The translations under genes were made by a program, and so were the position numbers. The notes below the pieces were generated by a model. The model ran no database searches. It was not told the origin of the DNA and was given only the letters and a program-made list of their open reading frames with translations. Positions 1 to 14,068 of a stretch of 64,000 nt of DNA are shown piece by piece. This DNA is from Carallia brachiata (lineage: Eukaryota; Streptophyta; Magnoliopsida; Malpighiales; Rhizophoraceae). Every line of letters begins with the position of its first letter. Within the stretch, counting starts at the first letter, position 1. The stretch spans positions 4,756,466-4,820,465 of the forward strand of contig JADCRB010000013.1 in the NCBI GenBank assembly GCA_021464245.1, given 5' to 3'.

Positions 1-2623
1 GGAATGGCTGCCGCGTTCGACCAAGAGCGGGAACGCGGCGAGAGAGTGGAGGCGGGAAACCCAATCCAAGGTGAGGAAAGGAGGTTATAAACATGAACAG
101 GAAGACAGCAGCTTGAACAAAAAAAAGGACTGACCAAGTCAAGCTGAGAAACCTCTTCCTCTAGTTTCTCCGGCTGCTTCGGAAGAGAACAGCTTAGCAA
201 ATTTAAGTTAAACTTGATTTGTTAAATGTCACAACAATTTTAACTACATGTGTTACAAAGGATATGATCCATTCTTTTCTTTTTATGTTTTTTGAACATG
301 TAAAAATATTTGTAAATATAATAGTCATAATACTTATAAATATAGACTTTTTTTTTTATCATTAAGATTTTTATTTAATTATTTTATAAAATAAATTTAA
401 TTGAATATGAGTAAATACTATTCACATCCTGTCTCTATTGTAATAAGTTTGAATTAATACCATGCACTAAATATGTACGGTTGCATATGTACGGTTCATA
501 TGCACCGTTGAAGGAAGTTGAGAGTCCACAGCTACACAAGTCGGAGATATGCTTCTTTGTGATTTTGGGCTGTCTTGGCACATACATTTTTTTTTTTTTT
601 TGTCCTAGTGGCAAATACATTCTTCTGAAACAGAAAGAAGCTGCTTTTTCCGTATACTTATTTTCATGCCTAAGCTCACAGCTAATCAAGTTTGTGTAAT
701 TTAACTGATTAAAAAGATTTAAATTTATATAAAAAATTATATATTTGAATCTTATTAAAATTAAGTAGTGATGTTAAACATATTATTTACTGTCACTTTA
801 AGTTCTTAAATATAAATTCATAATACTTTTTGACAGAAATATAAACATTATACTTGCTTTCTCATTTTCATTCACTTAAAAAAAACTTATGGTTAGAAGA
901 TCTCGCATAAACCAACCAAAGTGTGGGTCCTATTTAATTAAAAAAAACTATAATTTTAATTTTTCTGAAAATTTTAACCTTTTTGCCAAAAATCAATAGA
1001 TATGTACTCGAGTATTAAAACTGTTGAAAGGTAGATAAAATATGAAACAAGCTATAAAAATATTTGATGAAGTCGATTGCACCTTTTCCTTTATTTCAGT
1101 TGCACATTTTATTTTCTTAGTTTTAAATCTAATTGTTTTTGTTTTACATGGAACACATTTGTCTTTCTTCCTTAATTTAACAACTAATGTCTTTTTTTTT
1201 TTTTCAGCCTGATGGTAGTTAGGCATATCTCCCTCAATCTCAACTTGGGTTATGAGTCTCACCAGTAATATATATAAGATTTGACCTCTATATATGTTTG
1301 ATTTGACCGCAACTTACGTACCCTTTATTCAAAATTCGTCAATATATTTGATTAGTTTAGGAAATGCCTATTCAGATCCAACAGAGTTCGGATAGAAGGT
1401 CATTTCATATGAGTTAGCTTAAATAAGGCAATACAAACAAAAATATTTCGATTTTGATCTGCAAATTTGACGACTGTCACTCTAAAGATAAATCTTTTTT
1501 GTTTGATAAAAAAAAAATAAAAGAACAACTAATGTCTAATGCCCTCATAATTGTTTTGATCATCAAATTGGTGAACCAATAGGTAATGCACTTATGGGAC
1601 CTTACGGGGCCAAATTTAACTACATTAATCAATCGTCAAAAAAGAGTTTAATGACCGTGGAGATGTGTGCAGTGCAGGGCGTATGACAAGAATTTAGCAT
1701 GCTTACCCCTTAAGACTGCTTTTGCAATCATCTACAGTCGACACTGACCCTAACTTTTTGGCCAATCCTATATTCTTTGAAAAAAAATTATTCATTTTCT
1801 TCAGTTTTTAGCACTCGATTATTTTACCCAAGGGAAAAGTTTAAAACTCTGTGGCTTACAGCCCCAGTTCCCAAACCAACCATATTTTATTTTTTATATT
1901 ATTTAACGCATACCATTTAAGTATACATTTTACATTCTACAATAAAGTTTATCTAAATTTAGATTTTAATTTTTTAAAGAAAAAAATAATAATAAAACAA
2001 TGCTTTCAAGATTCGACTAGGTGCAAACTATCGGGATCTGTAGTCAAGACACTTCATCTAATTAAGGTCAAAATTTAATGATAAAGAATTTCCATCACCT
2101 GTTATGACTTCCTGGGACGTCACTGCAGTTTAATTACTGGCGAATCACCATATGACCATAATAAATACAAATAATAAAAATAAAAATGTGAATTGTGTAG
2201 CACTAGGCAATTGTTTTTGGCCACCAACATCCTAGAAAAGGGAGGAAGAGAAAAATATGGAAAGAAAAGCAAATTAAGATGTTCATTGATAGAATTCCAG
2301 TCTATAGCAAAAAATGGTTTTCCTGTATTTCATTGCATATCATGAACACCGACATTTCTAGTACGATATGGAATTTGATGGGGTCTTTCAAAGAATGATT
2401 TTGAATACAAAATTAAAAGGGAAAGAGAGGACTAAGATAAGGTTAGTTCACATACAACAATTTTTGCTTTCTGTATGACTATTTTGCATGTTGGAGCCAT
2501 TGTACAGTTCCAGAAAAATCTCCAAGCTGAAATTTGCGCGGAAGCATCTCTACCATGTTACAGTATGCAAAAGCATCATAGTGATTGTCAAATGGGGTAA
2601 ATCTTCACATTCTTCATCCAATG
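1..2623. other. Intergenic flank, no gene recognised
   Basis: The first ~60 bases are GC-rich and coding-like, with a short open stretch beginning at the ATG at 4-6 (MAAAFDQ...) and a possible splice donor near 70. The fragment is too short to assign and could be the edge of a gene or its leader outside the window. From about 190 to 2620 the sequence is AT-rich with homopolymer runs. The open frames here are short and of low complexity, and I support none of them as a gene. The stretch next to 2624 should contain the 3' UTR of the Rab-GAP gene on the minus strand. Confidence 0.5.
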
Positions 2624-5600
2624 CTATGCCTTCTTGGCCTGTGTTAGAAATGAACAGACAACGAATTCAGTATATATAACCTTCTGAACAAAAACAAACG
2701 GTTCAACAAACCCTGAGGAACAGGCAAGAAGTTCATGATTCAGTGACAGGAATCCTCCTCGCGCTTTTTTCTACTTCCTCACTAGTTTCGTAACTTATTT
2801 AAATGTTCGAACACAGAATCAAGATTCCTGTCAGTATCTGATAGATACATACCTTTTTTAGATACTTCTTATGAAGTTTCATTGCCCCACTGCATGCTTT
2901 TTTTGCATCCAAATTTCCAGTTATATCGTTTAATATCTGAAAAGCATCATCAGAAGAACAGTCAAATCAAACTTATAATACTGTGAAAACACGGGAAATT
3001 TGGATAAGAATTAATTATTCTTTACAGTCTTTTTCAAAATCCTACTTGGTGGTTTTTGTTATGTCATTCATAAGCTGCACAAATAAGCTATCCCAAGGGG
3101 CCCAAAATATAGCACAAAATCAGCTTGTTATTCTGACCTTAACAACATCATCCAAACCGCGAGCTTCTTGCAACAACTTTGAGCTCTTATCTTTCAAGAC
3201 ACTGGCAACAAGAAAAACGGATATGGGGAGGGGTGCATCTGAATGCACGGCCCCATTTTTCATATTCTCCCTCTCATACTTTCCGTATTGCCGTATCGAC
3301 TTGTGCTTTCCTCTAGAACCCTCACTTTTTTCGCCATATGAACCCGGATCTTCATACATAGAGAACATGTCAGGGTCATATTCAAGAGCCCACATCATCT
3401 GTTGGAAATAAAGAGCAGACGCAAAATAGAAATTAGGAGAAGTAGCAGACTTACAGTTTGCAATGCATAAAAGAAATTATAACTTAATTAGAGCTTCCAC
3501 AAAGGAATTTCAAGCGATAATGATAGATTTTAACAACAAAGGTAAGTAGTGGAAAGACGAAATAGAAACAGAAAAGGTGAAAAAGAAGATGGGCCTAGAA
3601 ATACATGCAACTTGAAACCACAATTGAAGAACCAAAGACTTGGCTGAAGCTCTTCTGATTTCAGTTTGTTAACCATCCTCCATTACCCAACTTTTATAAA
3701 GGCCTTCAGTTACAAAGGTTGGTTAGGTAAGAAAGGGTTTCGTATCAGGGAAGTGCTGGAAGCATGTTTTCAATTGACCACACGAATATTTTAACTCAGC
3801 ATGAGTGTGACAAGATCATCTACTCCAAAGGCTATTCTGATGCTTATCAGGACCCAATACACATTCTTCGCAGAATAAAGACAGAGCTCAGAGCTGAACT
3901 GTAAAGCAATGTTCCACAACTGGGTAAGATGATTGTCATGAGCTTTGAACTCCCAATCTAGTTTTCCACTCTTTTGAAGACAACTGTATCGATTTCAAGG
4001 ACATACCATAAATTTCTAATGGAAAGCCACAAAATTACAAGATGACAATGCAGTATCAAGTGGACTATAATTTTCATGGCTCTATGTCCATTTCATCAAC
4101 AACATAAGAAAATATCACAAAACTTGAGACAGAAATAGAATCATACAAAAAGCTTGAGCGAAAATGAATCATACCTCCCAGAGGTAGAGAGAATCACCAA
4201 AGGAAAATTCTCGGCGGAATAAGACCATTAGCATGCGGAATGCAAATAAATAGTCGCCTCCACCAAGTGCATCTGGGATCAAACACAGATTTTCATGCTA
4301 TTTTATTTTCTGATCATAAATCAGGAATGCAAGAGAGCAGAATCCAACAACAGAACAATTTCAACCCAAAATATTCCAAAAAAGAAACAACGGATAATAT
4401 ACTTATAATCCTAAAGAATCATGGCACAAACTGCATTCTTACAAGGCAAGTAATAACATGAGTTGCTTAGCATATCAAGAGTGAAAATATGTCGCTTGTG
4501 GCAAAGAAAAACTAATGTTTGTAAAAGCCAGAGATGAAGGATCATAGTCTCTTTCTCTCATGTCCCCTGATCCCACTCCACGAGTCCAAAAACAGATATT
4601 TGGAAAATCCACACATTTATATGATCTCTCTTTTTATTTTTATTTTTTCCCTTTTCAGATGAAAAAAAAGGGACAAATATTGCTCCAAGTTAAATGTTGA
4701 CTTGTGAGGGCTTTAAAAGGATCATAATGTTTTATCACATACACATCTCTCCGATTCCCACTTATCACAAACCCAAAAACAAAAAAGGAAAAGAAAACCT
4801 TTCCATTTCTCTCAACAATCAACAACTATCAATGTACAGTATCAGTCCTTGAGAAGAAAACAAATAAACATTAAAATAAAAAATAAAAAAACATTTGAAA
4901 ACAAAAATACAAGGCAATACCTAAATGCTGATGAAGTTTTGGATCAATAACTTGAGTAATTGCAGCCAAATTACTGAGTTGTGTTTCCACCCCAACAGAG
5001 CTCTCAGTGCATCTGAAATTTCTTCGCTTTAAAGATTCAAACAAGAACAATACATAAGATATTGGAAATTTCATAGCAACAGAAATGAAGCCAAGTTTGT
5101 GTAACATCCAAAGAACCTCCTAACGTATCACAGAGAACTAAAAATTTTCTAGTTTTTTAAAATTTGAATCAAATATTGAAAATATTAGATCTAATGTGTG
5201 GGCAACACCGTCTACTGAAAACTACAACTGGACAAAAACAAAAGACAGCGAAATCAATTTTGGAAAGTAGGCCATGCACAAATCATGAAAACCTATGAGG
5301 TTATGCAATTCGAAGTTGAATCAGAAGTTCCATAAATGAGGGACAAAAGCCTCCCTCAAGCTGCAGAAAAAGGTTGACTTAGAATAGTGAATCTTGCAAT
5401 TTAGGAAACAACAATGATGTCTGAGTTGATAATCTTATCATTTTACAAACCCTACTAAGGCACAAGATGTGAAATCTCAAAAAGCCCACATAGATCAATT
5501 GGTCCTGCATCTTGCTGCTGCTAAAACACATTCAAGCATCCCATACGTGAAAAGGGTAACATCAGGCATGGTATCTTGAAAAAGAAAAATATGAAGGAAA

Positions 5601-8600
5601 GAGCAAAGGAAAATGATCAAGTACCAATCTGCGCATCAAACGCTCGAAACACCAAAATGCATCGGCTTCATCTTCAAGAAGAATTATCATGGGAGAGCAA
5701 AGATCACTCATTCCTGCTCAGCAACATTTCAAAGTTTAACATTTAATAATTTCATTTCGCTGCTTTTGTAAAGACATCGTTACTGATACTTCTGCAACTG
5801 TTGTTGTGAAACAAAAAATGAAAAAGGAATCAATAAATGCCCGACTACATAACAGTAACAGAAACTAACAGTTGAACTTACTAAGAAAAAATTGTTGACT
5901 GCTTAACAATTTTTTGGGAATGCCTATAATAGCTACTGTGTTTAAAATTCTGAAATTCAACAATTTAGTTGGGGAAAAAACCCCAAAGTTTTTCGGACAA
6001 CAAGACACCCCTGAATCTTTAAGCAGCTGTAAGTTTTCGGAAACGTTTAATAGAAACCACTGTTTTTAATTTTTTCCCCCCAATTCTGTTTACTCCTCCT
6101 TTTCTCTGTTTTGAACTTTTATGCATGATGATATCTCAAAAGCACGGAGAAATAACCTATCATAGATTTCCAACCATTATCAATTGCATATGGGACTTAG
6201 GAGACCATGGTGAATAGAATCATCTTCAGACTATGGTTTCACTACCAGCAACGCAAGTGCATCTATACGTACCCACCTTGACAATAGCCAACATCTGTAT
6301 CTATCCAGGCGTAAACAGCCAGAATATCCCAAAGTTTTGACAAGTGCTGTTGCTTCTCATAAAATACCAATGTCCTGTCTGTGCGAATCACATCAAGACC
6401 TACCACACATTTAAACCAACAAGATTGAGTGACAGCTTAGTAAGGAAGCAAATATAAGACTTGAATTACAACAATTATCCGGTAACCAGGCAAACAGAAT
6501 AAGTTTAAAGATTGAATTTTACTTTATTGACATATATCACAAAGACAGTGATGCTTCATATCTCGAACATGAACAAGAAAAAATCATAAGATTAGAAAAT
6601 TAATTGAACAAAAAAGGACATGGTATACGGGGAATACTCTAAAAAACAGCTCATAGGAATCAAATTATGTGAAAAATTGCAACAGGAAACATGTTTGCAT
6701 TTTCGAATGGCTCAGAATCATTCATTCTAATGATGATATCCTATGGCAGAAGGATGAAAGTTGCAAATTCTTTAATGACAATGTATCAGGCAAACCAGCA
6801 AATTGGAAGAAGACTTTTGGAGTGAAATTGGCACAAAGAGAGTTGAATAAGAATTTGAATACAAAAATTCACCAACCTATTTGATGTAGGGTAAGCATCC
6901 ACTGGATCACTTTTTTGTCCAAAGGACCACGACTAGTTAGCTCTTTCACCATTTTTGAGGTGGAGGCATTTACACTTGATTGATCAGATACCTTCTGTTG
7001 ATTCGTTTCCAACATTACCAATGGTTCTTGAATGGGCTGACCATCTTCAGTGATTACAGGTGCTGTAATAAACTTGCCACTTCCCACAATAGGAAAACTT
7101 TGGCGGCACTCTTCCTTCCATCTGGCATATTGCACCCTGTAATCGTGGCATAAAAGTGACTTTCAAATGTCTCCCTCCAAATGAATGAAGCCATTGAAGG
7201 TCAACCTATTACATACAAAAGACAATCTCGATACCCTAAAATTCATAGCATAAAAATGCTTAGCTCAAAATTAAGATTTATAAATTACTAGCAAGGGAAA
7301 AATGTTCTAGTTTCTCAGGTGACGATCTATACTTCAACACATGAGAAACTGAACGCAATAGAGTATTGCAAAAGGACCTCTTAATTTGGAAAACAAATCA
7401 AAAAGATGATTTTTTGTTATGAACATTCACCAATATGGTCAACACCAAGCAAGGTCAAGTACAAATGGGGATTAGTATCCCAATAACAGTAGTAACCATG
7501 GGAACAGCTAAACTGTAGTCGTCAAGTTGATGCCAAGGACCAATGCTTAAATTATCACAAATCAGGAATCCTATAAATTTAATTTCACCATCCTTCTTTG
7601 TCAAAAAAAAAAAAAAAATGTTACCATCCTTCATGCTGTATATGATCATAACTATATATTTTTATACCCTTCCCCGTTAATAAAATGTGTCACTGGCTTA
7701 TTTAACATATTAAAAGGTGGCTACCTTCTGCGCTGCCGTATCTGTTCTCTTTCATCAAACGTACTCCTGGGATCATAACAACCGAGTAGAAATTCCCAAA
7801 CTTCTCCCCTAATTGATGGATGGATCCCCTAAATAAAGAAAACAAAATAATGCAACTGAGCATTTAACTTTCAGACTGAGCATAGAATATCCTTTCAAGC
7901 CATGTGCTTACCCCATGCTGGATTCTGCTTAGGGTCTTGGATATATCTAGATTCCCATCTGAATTAAATGCAGCGTGCCATTTCCTCGCACTCAGAGTTT
8001 TGCCTGCCTGCAAGGGTAACGAAAAAAAGAAGATTTCAACGAGTGTTGTAACGAGAAACCTTATACATATAGAAGACTTAACAGGTAAGAAACAGAAACA
8101 TTAGCAGGTTGATAGCCAAGCTTACAAGGCGTTAATTCATGCAACTACACATACTTAACTAATGACTAAAAATGGTTTATCCTCCTGCTTCCACCATTAC
8201 CAATAATAGAAAATGATCATTTAAAAAACATGGTAAACTGTATTCTTGCAACTAACGTATATCTCAATTCATTCCCTTTTTGTTAAAACTTATTTCTGTG
8301 CCTAAATCAAAGACACAATAAACAATATTCTATTAAATTTTCAAACCAGATGCATAAACAAGCCAGCCATGTAGAATCGCTTCTATCACACTTTGTCTTC
8401 AACCCACACAAACACACACGTATGTATATATGTATATGAACATATTAATTGATCAAATCACAATGATCTTTATGTTCAATAACCAAATTTCGAGGCCAAC
8501 CAAAAATGGTAAATCACATTTTACGTTTCATACAGAAAAAATGACAGAAATCAACATAATGGATAATACATTCACCAAAAATAAAGAAATGGGTCAGCAA

Positions 8601-8898
8601 AAAGCATCCAAAAAAAGCCATACGGATCAAAAAACAATACATTCATCCTAGTTAACGAAATGGGTATTAGAAAAAAGCATAAAAATTTCCGAAAATCCAA
8701 AAATGCATATAACAGACATAAAATTCCCAGGGGAAAACAAATAAAATAGGGGGGAAAAAAAAAAAGAAATTCCCAGAAATTTTTTTTTAAAAAAAAAAAG
8801 GTCCAAACCTTGATCTTGAATCTGGTTTTGGGGACATCCACGCACTCGGGCCGGACCTGGTAATAAGAATCAGTAGGTTCTCCAGCGTCCCTCCACAT
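2624..8898 (-). CDS. Rab GTPase-activating protein, TBC domain (Gyp1/TBC1D15-like)
   Basis: This gene predicts a TBC-domain GAP that speeds GTP hydrolysis on Rab GTPases and so switches off vesicle-traffic steps. I joined 11 exons on the minus strand: 8898-8809, 8007-7912, 7828-7725, 7136-6877, 6399-6277, 5713-5625, 5026-4921, 4272-4175, 3398-3138, 2936-2853 and 2638-2624. All introns are GT-AG, phases agree, and the total is 1326 nt (441 aa), the usual length for this plant family. The protein starts MWRDAGEP. The TBC domain begins near residue 63 (GIHPSIRGEVWEFLLGCYDP). The catalytic arginine finger IxxDxxR is I183-R189 and the glutamine finger YCQG has Q224, so both are intact and activity is expected. 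The final exon encodes only AKKA plus the stop, giving the conserved basic tail KKYLKKAKKA. The start is the first ATG of the conserved N-terminus. The target Rab cannot be read from sequence. Confidence 0.95.
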
Positions 8899-11800
8899 TT
8901 ACAACGAACCAAGAAAAAAAGAAAACAAAAGAGGTTTTTTTTAAAGAAAAAAATGGCTTTTTTCTCCGACAAATATCAAAAGATTGAATATTGGAATCTT
9001 CAGAAAGGAAAGATTAATTCATGCTCAGCAATCAGGAATTGTAGGATGGCTGAGAAAGACAACTAATGTCTGAAAAAATCAAAAGAGGACAGCGAGTCAG
9101 CGACCACAGGCTAAAAATGTCAGGTACTGTCTTATTAATTTTTCTTTTTCTTCCGTTTTTTAACCTTTTTTTTCCCCTTTTATTTGGTTTTTTTTGTAAA
9201 TAGTTGTATTGCTGTGCTTTTTTTTTTTTTTTTGCCGGGGCGTTTCCATTTTTTTTTAGACAAAAGAAACAAAATTAATAATAATTAATTTTTTTTTAGT
9301 TAATTTACTTTGAATGGTAATCAAATTTAACACTTCCAATTTTAAATACCACTTGAATATAAATTGAATTATAATTATTAGAATTAATATTTTTTTTATT
9401 TTAAAATTTTCAATCTTATCATGACTTAAATAGTGATTAAATCATAATCATGGGAATCAATAACTTTTTTTGGACATATAGTAGAAAACAATAGTTTATC
9501 ATTGGACATGATAATCTTAGTCCCACGGACATTTAACAAAACTGCAACATAGAATTAATAACTTTTTATTGCTTTTGTGTAGTGGCAAGTTGTTAATTAA
9601 TGAATAAATCTAATTGTTTTCGCAAGTTGTAAATTAATGATAATCTATGTCTACCTCATTAAATACATGTACAATCCAACGGTGGATAACAAGTTCGTTG
9701 GTCAACTCCAAAGAAATATAGGTTGTTAAATTTTGTTTTATCATAATGGGCTTTGTTGTTGACTAATTCTTTGGATAGCCATTGCCTTATTTATTACGCG
9801 CCGCTAACTTTTTTTTTTAAAGATTTTTAGTTATTATTTTTTTGGGGTAAATCGATCTAATTACTCAATTTTGCAGGAATTTTCATTGCCTAATTGGGAT
9901 TTTTTTAAATAAAAGATTACGGTTTTTTTTGTTTTTGTTTTGGTTTAAGTGAGAGTGAAAATGATAATTTGAACTGGTATTTTAGTGGGGTCCAAAAAGG
10001 AGATGATTTTTATGGTGGATTGGGTAATGGTTGACCCCAAGCAACAATTGGCCTGTGCAAGAAAAGACCAACCAATGAAGTGGTCAAGATGGAAATTCTT
10101 CTCTTTTGGAGTCTACCATTAAAGTTTGGCGTTGAAAGTAAGATCACAATGAAAAAAATTGTGGACGACTCAACAAAAATTAAAGTGGTGAAAGAGAACA
10201 TCCTTCATGTTTGAATTCTGAATTCTTCTTTTATTTTTTATTTTCTAACAATTGAGTTATTAATTTGAAAAGATGAAAAAAATAAAAATAAAATCTTTGT
10301 AAATTTTTTAATAAAAATATTACAAAACTGCCAAAATTAAAAGTAATATTAAACACAAAATATCTAAATCAATGAATAAATTAGTACATCTTTTGATAAA
10401 TACCAGACCAACTTTAACCAACCGTTGAAATTATTGGACCAACTGCAGCCAATAAATGAAATTATTTGCGTTCAGTATTTGTGTGCAATCTCTCGTGGCT
10501 GCTGCATAATAAAATCTATTTTTTAATTTTGAGGGTTTTATCATTGATCTATTGAACCAAGTGCAAACTAATAAAGATAGCTAGAAAATATTCACAAACT
10601 GTTCAACATACCAAAAATCGCTCAATTCAATCTGTTGAGACATGCACTTATCAAGATTGAAACAAAAAAGATTAATGATTTTTTTTTTAAGAACGTCCTT
10701 GGCAGTTTAGATACAGATTAAAAATTTAAGAAATTGTATATATATATATATATAAAACAAATTTACCTTGTTTATTTTTTTTAGAATTTAGGACATCACC
10801 TCATTTTCTTTTTTTCCAGTTTTCTTGCGTTGGAAAGTTTGTAAATTATTTGGTCTCAAAATTTGGAGGCTTCTTTTATAACCATTGTTTGTTGAAAATA
10901 TACCAACTAAATACTAGGTAAAAAATTTAATTGCAGCTTTTAAGTTTTTGTTAATCTTTAGTTCAGAACCTCTCTAGATAAAATAGCCTAAAAGTGTAAT
11001 TTTCTTAACTAATTAACAATAATCAAAACTCAGTGACTAAAGACATCACATACTACAAAAGAGGGGGAAAAGGGCAAATAATACAAGTCATGCCTCAAAC
11101 TGATTTAAATCGTCTTCAACCGATCCCCAACTGTCATGTTGTTTTGAATGATTTGGAATAATTAATGGATTAGTTGTTTATGTTTTTGACAAACCATTGA
11201 CAATTTAAATATTAAATATTTTTTAAAATCGATCAACTTGATATAGTATTATTTCAAAATTTAACTTGTATATTTCAAAAAATAAAATAGTAACCCACCC
11301 ATATCAGTCGTGACGAGCCGGCCGCTAGCGGTGTTCAAAAAATTAATAATTTCAATTAATTGAGAAAACTGACTGAATTAAATCAAATTTTTAGTTAATC
11401 AAATTAATTTTATAATTAGTTAACTGAACTGAATAAAAATCAAAATTTTCAGTTCAGTTTTAATTTTTAATATTAAAAAATCACAATTAATCAAACCGAA
11501 CCAAATGCTATTTTATATACATTTTTTAATTTTTTTCTAATAATAAGAAAAAATATTATTAATACAATTATTGTAAACAAATAAATGTTAATAAAACATT
11601 ATTATATATTAAATAATCACTTATTTATATTATATATATATATAATGATAATTTTAAATTTCTTTTAAAAAATTATATTAAAAATATTTTTTTCATTTAT
11701 ATAAAAATTTTGAATTTTTTTATTATTAAATTCAGTTAATCGAACAATTAACCAAAACCTAATTGAAATTCTTGAAATTTTGAATTAACTAAATTTCAAT

Positions 11801-12130
11801 TAACCGAATTTTTAGTTTGAAAATAAATTTCAATTTTGTATAACTAAAAATTTAAGTTCAAAAAACAATTATAACGCATTAGTTCAATTATCTGAAGCGT
11901 AAACACTCCTTTTGACAGCATGTGTCCAACTGGAAGAGCAAACAAATCTCTGGTTCTTCCCGTCGTGAGAACGGAGCCGTACAAGAATTTTCACATTTGA
12001 ACAGTAAAAAAGATTTATCGTGAATATGTCAGTAATAAAATTTACGGACCGACTTCAGAGTAACTATCTTTTGTAACGCCTCATTCAACCACCTTAAAAG
12101 AATAAATCTACTATCCGAACACTAATTAGA
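8899..12130. other. Intergenic, AT-rich, upstream of the Rab-GAP gene
   Basis: The part next to 8899 should hold the 5' UTR and promoter of the minus-strand Rab-GAP gene; I could not pick a convincing TATA box. The rest is AT-rich with T-runs (for example 9213-9232) and a TA run near 10738-10754. From about 11320 to 11900 there is a patch built from repeated AATTAAxCGAA/TTCAGTTAATT words starting at a GGTGTTCAAAAA-type edge. This is typical of plant non-autonomous repeats, but I could not set both ends. No gene is supported. Confidence 0.5.
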
Positions 12131-12199
12131 TCCTGCGTGTCTTTGCCGCAAAAGATTACCTTGATTACTAATTTGAAATCTATTGTTACATTACAATCT

Positions 12200-12330
12200 T
12201 TATCCACATCAGTACTCACTGTGCCTTTTGTCAAGGGAGAGTGTGAACTCAAGGATTCGAACCCTGGTTGTAAGTATAAAATGCACGCCAACTGTGTTGC
12301 TAAGAGCAAGAATAAAAATTTTTGAACAAC
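12200..12330 (-). repeat. tRNA-like (SINE-type) fragment with A- and B-box
   Basis: On the minus strand an A-box-like TTAGCAACACAGTTGG (about 12289-12304) is followed some 30 nt later by a near-perfect B-box, GGTTCGAATCC (about 12255-12265). The spacing is that of an internal RNA polymerase III promoter. There is no cloverleaf acceptor stem, so this is not a tRNA gene. It is most likely a remnant of a tRNA-derived SINE or similar repeat. Confidence 0.4.
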
Positions 12331-13113
12331 CACTCCTTATAATCTAATAATTAAAAGACTTATTTATACTATACATAATATGAGTTTGAATTCCCACCAA
12401 AATATTCGAGTGGTTAAAACCTGAGGATTATTGAGGAAGAATATCAGAAAACTTTCTGCCTCCCTCCTACGTTCTTTCTGTTTCTGCAGAAAAACATTGC
12501 AGACCTGATTTCTCCTAAAAAGAACCTCTCCGAGCCCTTACTGTAGTTGTGCTTCAAATATCAAAATGAATGCCATAAAGATGCAGGTAGGTCCATGCAA
12601 TCACAGTCTAGATTGTGAATAAACCTAAAGCAGAACACATGAATATTATTTTATATGCTCAAAGTAAAGTATTAACCTGTTGGCCAAGATACATTAAATA
12701 CTTGATAAGAGCCAAAAAAAAAAAAAAAAAAAAAACCAGCCTGGCTCTTAGATTAAAAAAATTATGCTTTTCACCAGAAACTAAGAAATCCTAAGAACGC
12801 AGAATGACTAAAAGCAGCAAAAACATCACTGCCACAGCTTGTAAAGCCAATGATGCATCCTGGTTTACCAAAGGCCTAGACAGTCCACTTGGTTCCACCC
12901 AACACTGAGATTTCCAATTTTGTTTGTTCGTACTGCCCATCTGTGTTCTTTTTTTGTTTTCCAAGGACCAACAACATTTTGAGATCAAACTATCAAGACA
13001 AAGCCTTTCATGTACCGGGATTCTGACAGTAGGAGAAGGAGTACGTGAGAGACGAGACTAGGGTTCGACCTGCAATCCCAAGGTTAGAGGTCACTCTTCC
13101 AACCAGTGTAAGA

Positions 13114-13530
13114 ATGCTGCTCCTGGTACTGGGACTCTTTTGTTTCATGATGTTGATGCACAGGAGCAGTGCAACACAATTCACAGTTGGAGGTACCAAG
13201 GGTTGGAGCATGCCGCTAAACGCCAGTGTTGACAGCTACAAAAGAATGTGTTTTCAGATAGGAGAATCCTTGCGTAAGTTCTCTCTAATCTTAGCATAGC
13301 CATTTTTTCTCTCGGGAAAAAGCGGTGGCTCAAATCTTCTCATATAACAAGCTTCATTTATGGCTGTACAGTTGCCAGTCTTTACCTACAACCCTGAGCA
13401 AGACTAGGTGCTTCAAAGAAAGAAGATCATGCTAAATTGCACTTCTGCATCACCTCTCAAAAAGGTCACAGATGGCCACATTATCTACTCATTCAATCAG
13501 TCTGGTCCTTACCGTCAAGAAATCAATTCA
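13114..13530 (+). pseudogene. Phytocyanin / early nodulin-like protein pseudogene
   Basis: The reading frame from the ATG at 13114 gives a signal peptide (MLLLVLGLFCFMMLM...) followed by TQFTVGGTKGW, the typical start of a plastocyanin-like (phytocyanin) domain of the early-nodulin-like family, which lie at the plasma membrane and cell wall. Exon 1 would run 13114-13273 (donor GTAAGT) and exon 2 would start at 13379. The join reads ESLLFTYNPEQD and then hits an in-frame TAG at 13405-13407, where the family continues EQDSVL. Exon 1 has also lost about four codons around the conserved NQW region (SYKRMCFQIG). Downstream, family sequence is still visible (SPLKKVTDGHIIYSFNQSGP) until about 13516, after which similarity is lost. 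The nonsense codon, internal loss and diverged tail together mark a pseudogene. It lies 3' of PDIL5-4 on the opposite strand. Confidence 0.75.
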
Positions 13531-14068
13531 TCCAAAAGCTTAAACTATCAGGTGAAACGCAAAAGTTCCCTCATCCGTATTTCCCCTAAAGGACAGTTAT
13601 TTGAACAGGAGTTGATATTTATATTTGATTTTTCGCAGATCAGAAATAAGCAGAGAACATATGTACCCCTAAGCACGGTTGTTTGCAATGAGTCCGCAGG
13701 ATTATTCTAAATATTAAAATTGAGAGTGCTTGCGTGACTTCAGACGACTATATAAATGACTAAACTGAGCAATACTTGAGAAAACCTAACCGGGAAGAAC
13801 CACAACTTAATTATTGCATATAGTGATACAGATGACTCTCTTGGAGCAGAAATCACAAAATTCCCTCCATTCTGCATCTAAATAGGCAAATTGCAATATG
13901 CTTCTTCTGTGTCAGTGTCGTGCTGTGTTAAAATTCAGAGTCACATTGATGCCTCATCCCATACGTCGAAAGAAGGGATACATTTTGACTGTTCTCGCCA
14001 ATCCTTGCTCACGTATGTGAGTAAAAGAAATTTCAATATTTATACAACTAACGAATTTCGTCTTCCTA

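Noticed and set aside
2983..3411. 142-codon plus-strand open frame
   Set aside because: It lies antisense to exon 9 of the Rab-GAP gene and its acceptor region; the minus strand carries the conserved TBC sequence. It is a shadow frame.
12791..12988. Minus-strand 65-codon frame with a hydrophobic tail
   Set aside because: It looks a little like a GPI-anchor tail, but there is no recognisable domain before it and no supporting exon structure; it is also on the opposite strand to the nearby phytocyanin pseudogene.
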